Source: Riptortus pedestris
Taxonomy: Eukaryota; Arthropoda; Insecta; Hemiptera; Alydidae
Assembly (NCBI GenBank): GCA_019009955.1
Contig: CM032228.1
Span: 1,483,501 to 1,547,500, forward strand
DNA: 64,000 nt
Direction of reading: 5' to 3'
The position numbers and the translations under genes were made by a program. The notes beneath the pieces are model-generated. The model was not told the origin of the DNA and searched no databases. It worked only from the letters and a program-made list of their open reading frames with translations. Within the stretch, counting starts at the first letter, position 1. Every line of letters begins with the position of its first letter. Shown piece after piece: positions 10,886 to 22,404 of the stretch.

Positions 10886-13764
10886 GCCCTCTAAAGCCCA
10901 CTATTCCAGGAACAGATATGGCCTTTAGTGTTGGATAAACATCGAGCATGGAATGACCCTCTAAAGCCCACTATTCCAGGAACAGATATGGCCTTTAGTG
11001 TTGGATAAACATCGAGCATGGGACGGCCCTCTAAAGCCCACTATTCCAGGAACAGATATGGCCTTTAGTGTTGGATAAACATCGAGCATGGGATGGCTCC
11101 CTAAAGCCCACTATTCCAGGAACAGATATGGCCTTTAGTGTTGGATAAACATCGAGCATGGGATGGCTCCCTAAAGCCCACTATTCCAGGAACAGATATG
11201 GCCTTTAGTGTTGGATAAACATCGAGCATGGAACGGCCCTCTAAAGCCCACTATTCTTCCAGGAACCGATCTGGCCTTGAGTGTTGGATAAACATCGAGC
11301 ATGGAATGGCCCTCTAAAGCCCACTATTCCAGGAACAGATATGGCCTTTAGTGTTGGATAAACATCGAGCATGGAACGGCCCTCTAAAGCCCACTATTCC
11401 AGGAACAGATATGGCCTTTAGTGTTGGATAAACATCGAGCATGGGATGGCCCTCTAAAGCCCACTATTCCAGGAACAGATATGGCCTTTAGTGTTGGATA
11501 AACATCGAGCATGGAACGGCCCTCTAAAGCCCACTATTCCAGGAACAGATATGGCCTTTAGTGTTGGATAAACATCGAGCATGGGATGGCCCTCTAAAGC
11601 CCACTATTCCAGGAACAGATATGGCCTTTAGTGTTGGATAAACATCGAGCATGGAATGGCCCTCTAAAGCCCACTATTCCAGGAACAGATATGGCCTTTA
11701 GTGTTGGATAAACATCGAGCATGGGATGGCCCTCTAAAGCCCACTATTCCAGGAACAGATATGGCCTTTAGTGTTGGATAAACATCGAGCATGGGAGGGC
11801 CCTCTAAAGCCCACTATTCCAGGAACAGATATGGCCTTTAGTGTTGGATAAATATCGAGCATGGAACGGCCCTCTAAAGCCCACTATTCCAGGAACAGAT
11901 ATGGCCTTTAGTGTTGGATAAACATCGAGCATGGGACGGCCCTCTAAAGCCCACTATTCCAGGAACAGATATGGCCTTTAGTGTTGGATAAACATCGAGC
12001 ATGGGATGGCCCTCTAAAGCCCACTATTCCAGGAACAGATATGGCCTTTAGTGTTGGATAAACATCGAGCATGGGATGGCCCTCTAAAGCCCACTATTCC
12101 AGGAACAGATATGGCCTTTAGTGTTGGATAAACATCGAGCATGGAACGGCCCTCTAAAGCCCACTATTCCAGGAACAGATATGGCCTTTAGTGTTGGATA
12201 AACATCGAGCATGGAACGGCCCTCTAAAGCCCACTATTCCAGGAACAGATATGGCCTTTAGTGTTGGATAAATATCGAGCATGGGACGGCCCTCTAAAGC
12301 CCACTATTCCAGGAACAGATATGGCCTTTAGTGTTGGATAAACATCGAGCATGGGATGGCCCTCTAAAGCCCACTATTCCAGGAACAGATATGGCCTTTA
12401 GTGTTGGATAAACATCGAGCATGGGATGGCCCTCTAAAGCCCACTATTCCAGGAACAGATATGGCCTTTAGTGTTGGATAAACATCGAGCATGGTATGGC
12501 CCTCTAAAGCCCACTATTCCAGGAACAGATATGGCCTTTAGTGTTGGATAAACATCGAGCATGGAACGGCCCTCTAAAGCCCACTATTCCAGGAACAGAT
12601 ATGGCCTTTAGTGTTTGATAAACATCGAGCATGGAACGGCCCTCTAAAGCCCACTATTCCAGGAACAGATATGGCCTTTAGTGTTGGATAATCATCGAGC
12701 ATGGGATGGCCCTCTAAAGCCCACTATTCCAGGAACAGATATGGCCTTTAGTGTTGGATAAACATCGAGCATGGGATGGCCTCTAAAGCCCACTATTCCA
12801 GGAACAGATATGGCCTTTAGTGTTGGATAAACATCGAGCATGGTACGGCCCTCTAAAGCCCACTATTCCAGGAACAGATATGGCCTTTAGTGTTGGATAA
12901 ACATCGAGCATGGAATGGCCCTCTAAAGCCCACTATTCCAGGAAACAGATATGGCCTTTAGTGTTGGATAAACATCGAGCATGGAACGGCCCTCTAAAGC
13001 CCACTATTCCAGGAACAGATATGGCCTTTAGTGTTGGATAAACATCGAGCATGGAACGGCCCTCTAAAGCCCACTATTCCAGGAACAGATATGGCCTTTA
13101 GTGTTGGATAAACATCGAGCATGGAATGGCCCTCTAAAGCCCACTATTCCAGGAACAGCCGATATGGCCTTTAGTGTTGGATAAACATCGAGCATGGGAT
13201 GGCCCTCTAAAGCCCACTATTTCCAGGAACAGATATGGCCTTTATTGTTGGATAAACATCGAGCATGGGATGGCCCTCTAAAGCCCACTATTCCAGGAAC
13301 AGATATGGCCTTTAGTGTTGGATAAACATCGAGCATGGAACGGCCCTCTAAAGCCCACTATTCCAGGAACAGATATGGCCTTTAGTGTTGGATAAACATC
13401 GAGCATGGAATGGCCCTCTAAAGCCCACTATTCCAGGAACAGATATGGCCTTTAGTGTTGGATAAACATCGAGCCTGGACCGGCCCTCTAAAGCCCACTA
13501 TTCCAGGAACAGATTATGGCCTTTAGTGTTGGATAAACATCGAGCAAATGGAACGGCCCTCTAAAGCCCACTATTCCAGGAACAGATATGGCCTTTAGTG
13601 TTGGATAAACATCGAGCATGGGATGGCCTCTAAAAGCCCACTATTCCAGGAACAGATATGGCCTTTAGTGTTGGATAAACATCGAGCATGGAATGGCCCT
13701 CTAAAGCCCACTATTCCAGGAACAGATATGGCCTTTAGTGTTGGATAAACATCGAGCATGGGAT
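10886..13764. repeat. Tandem array F: 70-bp monomer, about 41 copies
   Basis: The monomer reads 'ccctctaaagcccactattc', 'caggaacagatatggccttt', 'agtgttggataaacatcgag' and 'catgg[ga][ac/at]gg'. Variation is mostly at the last few bases (ggatgg, gaacgg, gaatgg, gtatgg), and a few copies carry one- to three-base indels (about 11254, 12940-13640). The left flank shows the monomer grew from an HLE segment: 'ccctctaaa..cccac..' and 'cagatatggcc' correspond to the HLE 'ccctctaaacccccctccca' and 'ccgatttcagcc'. Confidence 0.97.
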
Positions 13765-13839
13765 AGATCAAATAATCATCTTCGGGAGAAGACACTAAAC
13801 TATTGGTGACGTCATCACACAACGAATTTACATTTATCT

Positions 13840-14330
13840 TAGAAATTGAAAGTTATTATGACAACCATATTTGGTTTTAACCTTGAAATGAAATGGTTCA
13901 TGACATAACAGTTTATTGTTGATATGACATGAGTAGGAGTGCGAGGTTTACTGATGGCCGACAAACTAAAATATGGAAATATCTGGGTTAATATTGAAAA
14001 TAGAGATTAAAGCTGCCTAACAATATTTATAGAACAAGATTGAGTCTATAGTTGTTCGATGCGGCCTGCAATAGCAGATATATTTGGAGTTTTCCCTCGT
14101 CCTATTTCAGCCGTCAACCAACTTGAACTTTATTTCGTCATAACATTTAAATATCGAGTTTGGTAACGATTAAATATTCCGACCACTAGAGCGATAACAC
14201 GCATATATATAGTTTTGAGTGGATCTCATTTTGGTCATCTTCTGGGTAGGATCGATATGTTGAGGAAATTCTTAGAAAATCGCTTCATGAGTGCGATCTG
14301 AGTAGGTGATTTTGCTTAAGAAGAATCTAA
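13840..14330 (+). repeat. HLE internal to right part, plus orientation
   Basis: Contains 'catttggtt..accttgaa', 'gacatgagtaggagtgcgag', 'gtttactgatggccgacaaa', 'cgagtttggtaacgattaaa', 'gaccactagagcgataacac' and a very short TA tract. It then continues 'ttttgagtggatctcatttt' and 'cttcatgagtgcgatctgag', and ends in a decayed terminal palindrome ('gattttgcttaagaagaatc'). Confidence 0.8.
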
Positions 14331-14516
14331 CAAGCCCCTTGACCCATCAGCTAACCTGAGCCCATGAACGTATTTATTTGCATAAAATAATGTTTATTGC
14401 ATAAGTTGTGTGTGAATAACTTTGATTGGGCATAGCTCTCCTCCGAGATGATGAGTCATGGATGTGATACTATATAATTCTATTGATGAAGGCGAAACAG
14501 GAGCATCATAAACTAG

Positions 14517-15161
14517 GCATCAGTAGAGCAGGCATCAGTAGAGCAGGCATCAGTAGAGCAGGCATCAGTAGAGCAGGCATCCGTAGAGCAGGCATCCGTA
14601 GAGCAGGCATCATCAGTAGAGCAGTCATCAGTAGAGCAGGCATCAGTAGAGCAGGCATCAGTAGAGCAGGCATCAGTAGAGCAGGCATCAGTAGAGCAGG
14701 CATCAGTAGAGCAGGCATCAGTAGAGCAGGCATCAGTAGAGCAGGCATCAGTAGAGCAGGCATCAGTAGAGCAGGCATCAGTAGAGCAGGCATCAGTAGA
14801 GCAGGCATCAGTAGAGCAGGCATCAGTAGAGCAGGCATCAGTAGAAGCAGGCATCAGTAGAGCAGGCATCAGTAGAGAAGGCATCAGTAGAGCAGGCATC
14901 AGTAGAGAAGGCATCAGTAGAGCAGGCATCAGTAGAGCAGGCATCAGTAGAGCAGGCAATCAGTAGAGCAGGCATCAGTAGAGCGCAGGCATCAGTAGAG
15001 CAGGCATCAGTAGAGCAGGCATCAGTAGAGCAGGCATCAGTAGAGCAGGCATCAGTAGAGCAGGCATCAGTAGAGCAGGCATCAGTAGAGCAGGCATCAG
15101 TAGAGCAGGCATCAGTAGAGCAGGCATCAGTAGAGCAGGCATCAGTAGAGCAGGCATCAGT
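14517..15161. repeat. Tandem array G: 15-bp monomer, about 43 copies
   Basis: The unit is 'gcatcagtagagcag', with sporadic variants (gcatccgta, gagaag) and rare inserted bases near 14605, 14844, 14960 and 14984. Since 15 is five codons, it gives open frames on both strands with no other coding support. At its right edge the array runs into 'gttgtggctgcgtgaactaa' (15161-15180), a diverged HLE left terminus. Confidence 0.97.
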
Positions 15162-15181
15162 TGTGGCTGCGTGAACTAAGC

Positions 15182-15796
15182 ACTGACACAGTACTCATGA
15201 TGCACCACATCTAGTAAAATACTCTTGTAAACAATATATAGCTCGCCATAACACTGTTCACCATGTATTCGCTTTTTATTCAAATACCATCATTAATAGT
15301 GGACCTTTACCCCAGGCTGAACATTGGAAAAAATGTCGGTTGCGGTCGGCGAAGCACTAAATCTTAAAATTGCTAATAAGCTAATCCACCCAATTGAAAG
15401 AAGTCCCAGAAGAAGAAGGAAAACTAAACGGAACTGGAAGAATAGGATTATTAAACAGAAAGATATTAAAACCCTGGTTGGAATCAATTACTTCTATAGG
15501 TTCATTAATACCCTCGACGACGGCCATTAGCGATCCATGACTGAAACTGTAATCTACTTGCAAGATATTATTATGAGATTCGAGTTGTTATTGAGTGAGT
15601 GGTAATATCTTCTCTGGTCAGTCTCAAATAACATTGCATTTTTTAAAATCCCTTTCTCTGTTTACAACTTCTTTGGAATCTCAAAAGCCAAGATAGTCCT
15701 TTTGATGGAGTAATATTCATTCTTGGAGGAAAAGGTTTTAATATTTTTTTCCTTTGTAGTCTCATTAGTCTGGAACCGGCATAGTGCCAGAACAGG
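15182..15796. other. No recognised gene; weak overlapping frames
   Basis: Short frames of 60-80 codons exist on both strands at 15293-15563 and 15643-15885. The plus frame is very basic (arginine/lysine-rich around 15400-15440). None matches a family I know, and they overlap on opposite strands, so I do not call a gene. Confidence 0.4.
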
Positions 15797-16640
15797 GGTG
15801 TCACGCAGGTGCTGCGTAAACTAAGCAGATTTCCAGCATGAAATTCGACAATAGATATTTCTACATATCGGTAACACAACGCCACCCTGAATATTAAGTG
15901 AATAAATACAAACGATAATAAGAAACCTCCCGACGGAAAGCGTCTGAAATGTAAACAAACAGTTCTGCCAACTTCTTAACGAAATGAAAAACAATTACTG
16001 TGACATATATCTGAATATAACGTATTAATTTGATTGAAAACTATTTACTATATCTAGTACTGTAATTTATAATTTATCAAAATAATTTTTATCTAAATCA
16101 ATCAAATTTAAGTAGTCCAAAAACGTAAGAAGGGGGGGGGCACCAGAACATATTTGCATTTATCTCGTATAATAAATGGCTCTGAACAATATTTGGTATT
16201 TGAGCTTCGAATGATGTGGTTTAAGTAACATGACTAGATGTGGGGCTTTGCTGAAGGCTCAAAACTGAAAAATCCAAATATATCGGTTAATATTCATCAT
16301 ACATAAAATATGTATAGAACAATATTTATAGACCATTTAATTTGCAATAAGATTGGAATTTTCAAAATGCCCACTCTAACCCCCCCCCCTCCGACTTGTC
16401 CGATTTCAGCCATTAACGAACTACATATATATCATTCTTCTTACATAAAACGATTAAATATGGACTTTGGTAACGACCAATTAAAAATTTCAACCGCTAG
16501 AGACAAATATATATATACAGTTTCGAACGGACCTCATTTTCGTAATCTCCTGGGCAGGATCAATGGACATTTGAATAAATATTTCGCTAATCGCATCATG
16601 AGTACAACCTCAGAAGCTGATTAGGGAAATCTCCTAAAAT
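15797..16640 (+). repeat. HLE, nearly complete long-form copy
   Basis: The left terminus is 'tgtcacgcaggtgctgcgta' and 'aactaagcagatttcc'. It continues through 'cgacggaaagcgtctgaaat', 'aaacaattactgtgacatat', the 'caaatttaagtag' block, a G-run at about 16131-16140, 'gatgtggggctttgctgaag', a C-run, 'aaccgctagaga' and a short TA tract. The closing part is 'tttcgaacggacctcatttt', 'ggatcaatggacatttg' and 'agctgattagggaaatct'. At about 844 bp it is the best reference copy in the window. It has no open frame of note. Confidence 0.85.
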
Positions 16641-17293
16641 GCGGTCATTATTCAGTCAACAATGTTTTCCAGGGCATCGCTGGCTACCTTAACTAGTTTA
16701 ATATAAATCTTAAAATAGCACATTTCCCTCAATGATAACGATAGATATATTTTCAGATGTTAGTTCAGTATGCTACGTAAGCTCCATGTGAATATGCCTA
16801 TCATAGTAAGCTTCAATTTTATACTGCTTAACATCTTTATGGTCGTTACTATCCCAAAATGCTTGTAAACTAAACATGTTAATTGCTAATTGAGGAAAGG
16901 GGCAAATGTCAGTTGATAAAGTTGGCAGTAAAGCGTTTTCCTGATGAGTGTTATCATTTGCTCTTTTCCTGTTCATTCAATAATTTAATTTCTATACAAT
17001 TTTTCGATCGGACGCATAACACTCGAGTAGTGGCGCCCAGCTTTGCTACAAAAGTAGTCTCGCTGTATCTGTCAGATCGCATTTCAATCCCAGTAATAGT
17101 ATAACCTGAAACTGCAACATTTGAAAGGAAATTAAAGTAAAATACTGTTACGAATAAATTTATTTTATGACAAAAACATTAATTAAAATAACAGAAATGA
17201 TAGGAAACAAGTATAATATACATACATACAAAATCAGTCTTCTATATTGACAAAGGAGGCTTTGTAAATAGATTACTTTTCATTCTTCTGAGT
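16641..17293. other. No recognised feature
   Basis: Short frames at 16773-16976 (-) and 16883-17104 (+) have no recognisable domain. There is no repeat structure. Confidence 0.4.
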
Positions 17294-17530
17294 TTATATT
17301 TCCAAATTACCTTGTCTTTCGTCAAATTTTTCTTCTTCAACTGTATCCAGGTCTTCATCTCCTATTTCATATTCTACAGCAGGAGGAATGTGTCGTACAC
17401 CACCACATTCTTCAGCCACGTCTACCTCAAATAATACTCTATGAATTTTATTCACTTAGGTCGCGGTGTATCTAGGAGATCGATCGTAATCTGACGACTC
17501 TATGTTAAATGCTTGAAGGTCTTTACTAGT
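17294..17530 (-). pseudogene. Coding-looking segment of unknown protein with one in-frame stop
   Basis: On the minus strand one frame runs from the edge of array H (17530) to a TAA at 17294-17296, interrupted by a single TAA at 17456-17458. The peptide has balanced composition and an acidic C-terminus, with segments such as 'NIESSDYDRSPRYTAT' before the stop and 'KIHRVLFEVDVAEECGG' and 'EYEIGDEDLDTVEEE' after it. This is unlike random AT-rich DNA, which suggests the 3' end of a decayed gene or transposon protein. I do not recognise the family. Upstream sequence is replaced by the 68-bp array, so the rest of the gene is not visible. Confidence 0.35.
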
Positions 17531-19713
17531 CTGGCTAGGCTCGGCATCCGCTTCTAGCAAGATAGAAGCACGGCACCAGTCCCTTCGCAAAGGGTGTGTG
17601 GCTATGCTCCGCACCCCCTTCTAGCAAGGTAGGAAGCACGGCACCAGTCCCTTCGCAAAGGGTGTGTGGCTATGCTCGGCGTCCCCTTCTAGCAAGATAG
17701 GAAGCACGGCACCAGTCCCTTCGCAAAGGGTGTGTGGCTATGCTCGGCGTCCCCTTCTAGCAAGATAGGAAGCACGGCACCAGTCCCTTCGCAAAGGGTG
17801 TGTGGCTATGCTCGGCGTCCCCTTCTAGCAAGATAGGAAGCACGGCACCAGTCCCTTCGCAAAGGGTGTGTGGCTATGCTCGACGTCCCCTTCTAGCAAG
17901 ATAGGAAGCACGGCACCAGTCCCTTCGCAAAGGGTGTCTGGCTATGCTCGGCGTCCCCTTCTAGCAAGATAGGAAGCACGGCACCAGTCCCTTCGCAAAG
18001 GGTGTGTGGCTATGCTCGGCACCCGCTTCTAGCAAGATAGGAAGCACGGCACCAGTCCCTTCGCAAAGGGTGTCTGGCTATGCTCGACGTCCCCTTCTAG
18101 CAAGATAGGAAGCACGGCACCAGTCCCTTCGCAAAGGGGTGTCTGGCTATGCTCGACGTCCCCTTCTAGCAAGATAGGAAGCACGGCACCAGTCCCTTCG
18201 CAAAGGGTGTCTGGCTATGCTCGGCGTCCCCTTCTAGCAAGATAGGAAGCACGGCACCAGTCCCTTCGCAAAGGGTGTCTGGCTATGCTCGACGTCCCCT
18301 TCTAGCAAGATAGGAAGCACGGCACCAGTCCCTTCGCAAAGGGTGTGTGGCTATGCTCGGCGTCCCCTTCTAGCAAGATAGGAAGCACGGCACCAGTCCC
18401 TTCGCAAAGGGTGCCTGGATATGCTCGGCGTCCCCTTCTAGCAAGATAGGAAGCACGGCACCAGTCCCTTCGCAAAGGGTGTCTGGCTATGCTCGGCGTC
18501 CCCTTCTAGCAAGATAGGAAGCACGGCACCAGTCCCTTCGCAAAGGGTGTGTGGCTATGCTCGACGTCCCCTTCTAGCAAGATAGGAAGCACGGCACCAG
18601 TCCCTTCGCAAAGGGTGTGTGGCTATGCTCGACGTCCCCTTCTAGCAAGATAGGAAGCACGGCACCAGTCCCTTCGCAAAGGGTGTGTGGCTATGCTCGG
18701 CACCCGCTTCTAGCAAGATAGGAAGCACGGCACCAGTCCCTTCGCAAAGGGTGTCTGGCGGTGCTTGGCGTCCCCTTCTAGCAAGATAGGAAGCACGGCA
18801 CCAGTTCCCTTCGCAAAGAGTGTCTGGCTATGCTCGACGTCCCCTTCTAGCAAGATAGGAAGCACGGCACCAGTCCCTTCGCAAAGGGTGTCTGGCTATG
18901 CTCGGCGTCCCCTTCTAGCAAGATAGGAAGCACGGCACCAGTCCCTTCGCAAAGGGTGTCTGGCTATGCTCGACGTCCCCTTCTAGCAAGATAGGAAGCA
19001 CGGCACCAGTCCCTTCGCAATGGGTGTGTCGCTATGCTCGGCACCCACTTCTAGCTAGATAGGAAGCACGACACCAGTCCCTTCACAAAGGGTGTGTGGC
19101 TATGCTCGACGTCCCCTTCTAGCAAGATAGGAAGCACGGCACCAGTCGCTTCGCAAAGGGGTTGTTGCTATGCTCGGCGTCCCCTTCTAGCAGGATAGGA
19201 AGCACGGCACCAGTCCCTTCGCAAAGGGTGTGTGGCTATGCTCGGCGTCCCCTTCTAGCAAGATAGGAAGCACGGCACCAGTCCCTTCGCAAAGGGTGTG
19301 TGGCTATGCTCGGCGTCCCCTTCTAGCAGGATAGGAAGCACGTCACCAGTCCCTTAGCAAAGGGATGTGTGGCTATGCTCGACGTCCCCTTCTAGCAAGA
19401 TAGGAAGCACGGCACCAGTCCCTTCGCAAAGGGTGCCTGGATATGCTCGGCGTCCCATACTAGCTTGATAGGCAGCACGGCACCAGTCCCTTAGCAAAGG
19501 GGTGTCTGGCTATGCTCGACGTCCCCTTCTAGCAAGATAGGAAGCACGGCACCAGTCCCTTCGCAAAGGGTGTCTGGCTATGCTCGGCGTCCCCTTCTAG
19601 CAAGATAGGAAGCACGGCACCAGTCCCTTCGCAAAGTGTGTCTGGATATGCTCGGCGTCCCCTTCTAGCAAGATAGGAAGCACGGCACCAGTCCCTTCGC
19701 AAAGGGTGTCTGC
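17529..19713. repeat. Tandem array H: 68-bp monomer, about 32 copies
   Basis: The monomer contains 'ctatgctcggcgtccccttc', 'tagcaagataggaagcacgg' and 'caccagtcccttcgcaaagg'. Each unit carries a small hairpin, CCCTT-cgca-AAGGG. Variation is concentrated at 'ctcgg/ctcga', 'gtgtgtgg/gtgtctgg' and 'acccgc/gtcccc'. Divergent units lie around 18760-18830 and 19020-19500. Right after the array come 50 bp of unique sequence and then an HLE fragment. Confidence 0.97.
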
Positions 19714-19764
19714 CAATAGAATATGAAAGCTATCAGCGATCTCACAGATCAGCCGTGAATACTG

Positions 19765-20636
19765 GAGGGATAATAACGGAGATATTTCGAATTTTCTAAA
19801 TTCCCCCCCCCATCTAAACCCCCCCTCCCACTGGTCCGATTTCAGCGATTAACGAACTTGATCTGTCTTTTTACGTAAAAGTCCGTCACTCAGGGGCTGG
19901 GTAAACTAAGATTTCCTCCGTGAAGTTTAATAATAGAAAACCTACATACTGCTAACACAATAACACTGTGAATATAAAGTGAATAAATACAAACGGTAAT
20001 TAGAAATCTTTCCCCTCCCGACGGGAAGCGTCTCAAATGTAAACAAACAGGTCTGCCATTGGCTCAGCCGAAAGAAAAACAATAGCTGAAACATATCAAG
20101 TTTATTGAAAACTATGTACTATACGTACAAACTGTAATTTATAATGAATCAGAATAGTTCTTATTTCGATCTATCAAATTTTAGTAGTCCATGAATTTAA
20201 GAGGGGGCGGGGGGGGGGGTCTCAAGAACATATTTGCATCTATCACGTATAATAAAGGTCTCGGGAAAACAATATTTTGTATTTAAGCTTTGAATAATGT
20301 GGTTTATTATATAACAGAGTATTGTTTATGTGAAACGAGTAGAAGTGGAGGGTTTACTGAAGGCTGAAAAATGCCATCTCCGTGAATATTGAAGATAGAT
20401 AAATGTATATAAAAATATTTATAGTAAATTTAATTTGCAATAAGATTGGTTCTATACACTTTTTCGCCCTGACCCTGTAACGGAGATATTACGTATTTTC
20501 AAATTTCTCCCTTTCTAAACGCCCCATCCCACTGATCCGATTTCAGACGTTGACGAAATTGATCTTTCTTTTTGCATAAAATGACTAAATATCGAGTTTG
20601 GTGAAAATCAAACAAAGATTGCGGCCGTTGGGGCAA
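19765..20636 (+). repeat. HLE right fragment followed head-to-tail by an HLE long-form copy
   Basis: 19765-19878 is an internal HLE block ('taacggagatatttcgaatt', C-runs, 'gatttcagcgattaacgaac'). At 19881 a new left terminus begins, 'gtccgtcactcaggggctgg' and 'gtaaactaagatttcc'. It is followed by the long-form body with a G-run at about 20207-20219, ending at 'gcggccgttggggcaat' where the (TA)n would be expected. The second copy lacks its right end. Confidence 0.8.
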
Positions 20637-20694
20637 TCCTGAACGATATTGACGATGGTGTCAAGTGTAAAATTGGTAGATTTATCTATTGTAA

Positions 20695-20735
20695 AATACG
20701 GGAAATGTGCTTGGTTTTCGCAGCCCCTGCGTTTA
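20695..20735 (-). repeat. HLE left-terminus remnant, minus orientation
   Basis: 'gggaaatgtgcttggttttc' followed by 'gcagcccctgcg' matches the left terminus on the minus strand with several substitutions. No body is attached. Confidence 0.55.
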
Positions 20736-20736
20736 T

Positions 20737-21138
20737 TTGCGCCTGCTCTAAACCACTCCTATGAGATTACTCACTGAATGTCGAGACATTTTATTGACAG
20801 AATAGATTTAGTCATGTTTGCATAAGCAGATAAACAACTAGATACGACTTGTTATTTAAGGAGATGCATAATGTTCAGTTGTAACAATTTAATGCCTGAC
20901 CTTTGTCTCACCAACACCATATTCAAATTAACCCGTTGCATCCTATATCGCATTCTGGTGCCAAACCGCGGCTCATCTTCTGCCAACAATGCTGTTTGGT
21001 GTTTTGCTTGACACACTTTGATAAATAATAGCCATCACACCTCTCTATCTATCTTAGGGGTTGACCCACAATTGAAGGGAGCACTGCGTAAATAAAGCAT
21101 CTTCATAACTTGCTATTTACAAACATACTTCATAAAAA
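20737..21138. other. No recognised gene; weak HLE terminus-like patch
   Basis: 'gcactgcgtaaataaagca' near 21080-21100 faintly resembles the HLE left end. Otherwise no feature is visible. Confidence 0.35.
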
Positions 21139-21696
21139 GTCCGTGAGGCAGAGGCTGCGTAAACTAAGCAGATTCCCTATGTGAGGTTTTGCAAAAGAGA
21201 AATTAAACACGAGGCGAACAGTTACGGAAACGGCCGAACTAGCGTTTGGCGGAAAGTCCAGAGTTGAACCGAAGTTCTCATCTCGTCCATTATCCACACA
21301 CACTTAATAAAAATGCAAATATCTCGGTTAATATTCAAGATAGAGAATAAATGTGTATAACAATATTTATAGTAAATTTAATTTGGAATAAGATTGATTC
21401 TATACATTTTTAGATGAGGCGTATAGTAACGGAGATATTTCGAATTTTCGAAGTAACTAAATGTATGCTTAAATGGGACATATACAAATGGAAAATGGTT
21501 CAAAGGATACGATCCTGACAGAACTGCATTTCATCTTTAAAATATTTAGCTAATTTCCCTTAAGGGAATAATTTTGAACGGACCTCATTTTCGTCATCTC
21601 CTGGGTAGGATCGATGGACATTTGACGAAAAGTTTAGAAAATGGCGTCATGAGTACGACCTCAATAGCTGATTCCCCATAAGGGAAATCTGCTAAA
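21139..21696 (+). repeat. HLE complete short-form copy with both termini
   Basis: The left end is 'gtccgtgaggcagaggctgc' and 'gtaaactaagcagattccct'. The short-form body is 'gcgaacagttacggaaacgg', then internal blocks up to 'cggagatatttcgaattttc'. A rearranged stretch contains an extra 'aatttcccttaagggaa' (21551-21567). The final part is 'ttgaacggacctcattttcg', 'gggtaggatcgatggacatt' and the terminal palindrome 'gctgattccccataagggaa' with 'atctgctaaa'. It is 558 bp, with subterminal repeats in opposite orientation at the two ends. Confidence 0.85.
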
Positions 21697-21854
21697 TAGA
21701 TTTAAAAAACTGAAATGCTGTTCAGTCACGATCGTATCTTTTGAAGCCTTTTCCATTGTCTCCCACCCTGATGAACAATACTCCCCATTGAAGCATATAT
21801 TTCGTTATTATGAACCTCGCACGGAAAAGAGACCCACCATTACCCTTCATATTT

Positions 21855-22346
21855 GTCTGTTACCGCTCTAGCGGTCTCAATTATTGCTCGATTGTTACCA
21901 AACTCGATATTTAGTCGTTTTATGTAAAAAGAAAGATCAAGTTCGTTAATGGCTGAAATCGGACCAGGGGGAGAATTTTGAAAATTCGAAATATCTCCGT
22001 TTCTATAGGTGTATAAGGTTTTGGACTACTTAAATTTGATTACTTGAGATAAAAAGTATTCTGATTCATTATAAATTACACTACTAGATATAGTAAATAG
22101 TTTTCAATCAAATTAATACGTTTAATACAGATATATTACAGTAATTGTTTTTCTTTCCGCTAAGAAACTGGCAGAGCTGTTTGTTTACATTTCAGATGCT
22201 TTCCGTCAGAAGCATTATTATTATCGTTTGTATTTATTCACTTAATATTCACGGTGGTCTTGTGTTAGCGGTATGTAGATGTAACTATTGTTAACCTTAC
22301 TCTGGAATCTGGTTGGTTTACGCAGCCCCTGCCTCACGGACATTTT
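21855..22346 (-). repeat. HLE left half up to the left terminus, minus orientation
   Basis: Begins 'gtctgttaccgctctagcgg' and passes 'aaactcgatatttagtcgtt', 'ggctgaaatcggaccag' and 'cttaatattcacggtggtct'. It ends 'ggtttacgcagcccctgcct' and 'cacggac'. A large internal deletion between 'tttctataggtg' and 'tataaggttttggactact' removes the 'gtttactgaaggc' region. Confidence 0.8.
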
Positions 22347-22404
22347 TTATTTTATGAGATTGATAGTTTTGATGTAAGCTGTTATCATTAGCTTGGTTTG
22401 TTGG

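Noticed and set aside
14483..15157. Frames repeating a five-residue peptide on both strands
   Set aside because: They result from a 15-bp tandem repeat that is open on both strands, and indels break the phase.
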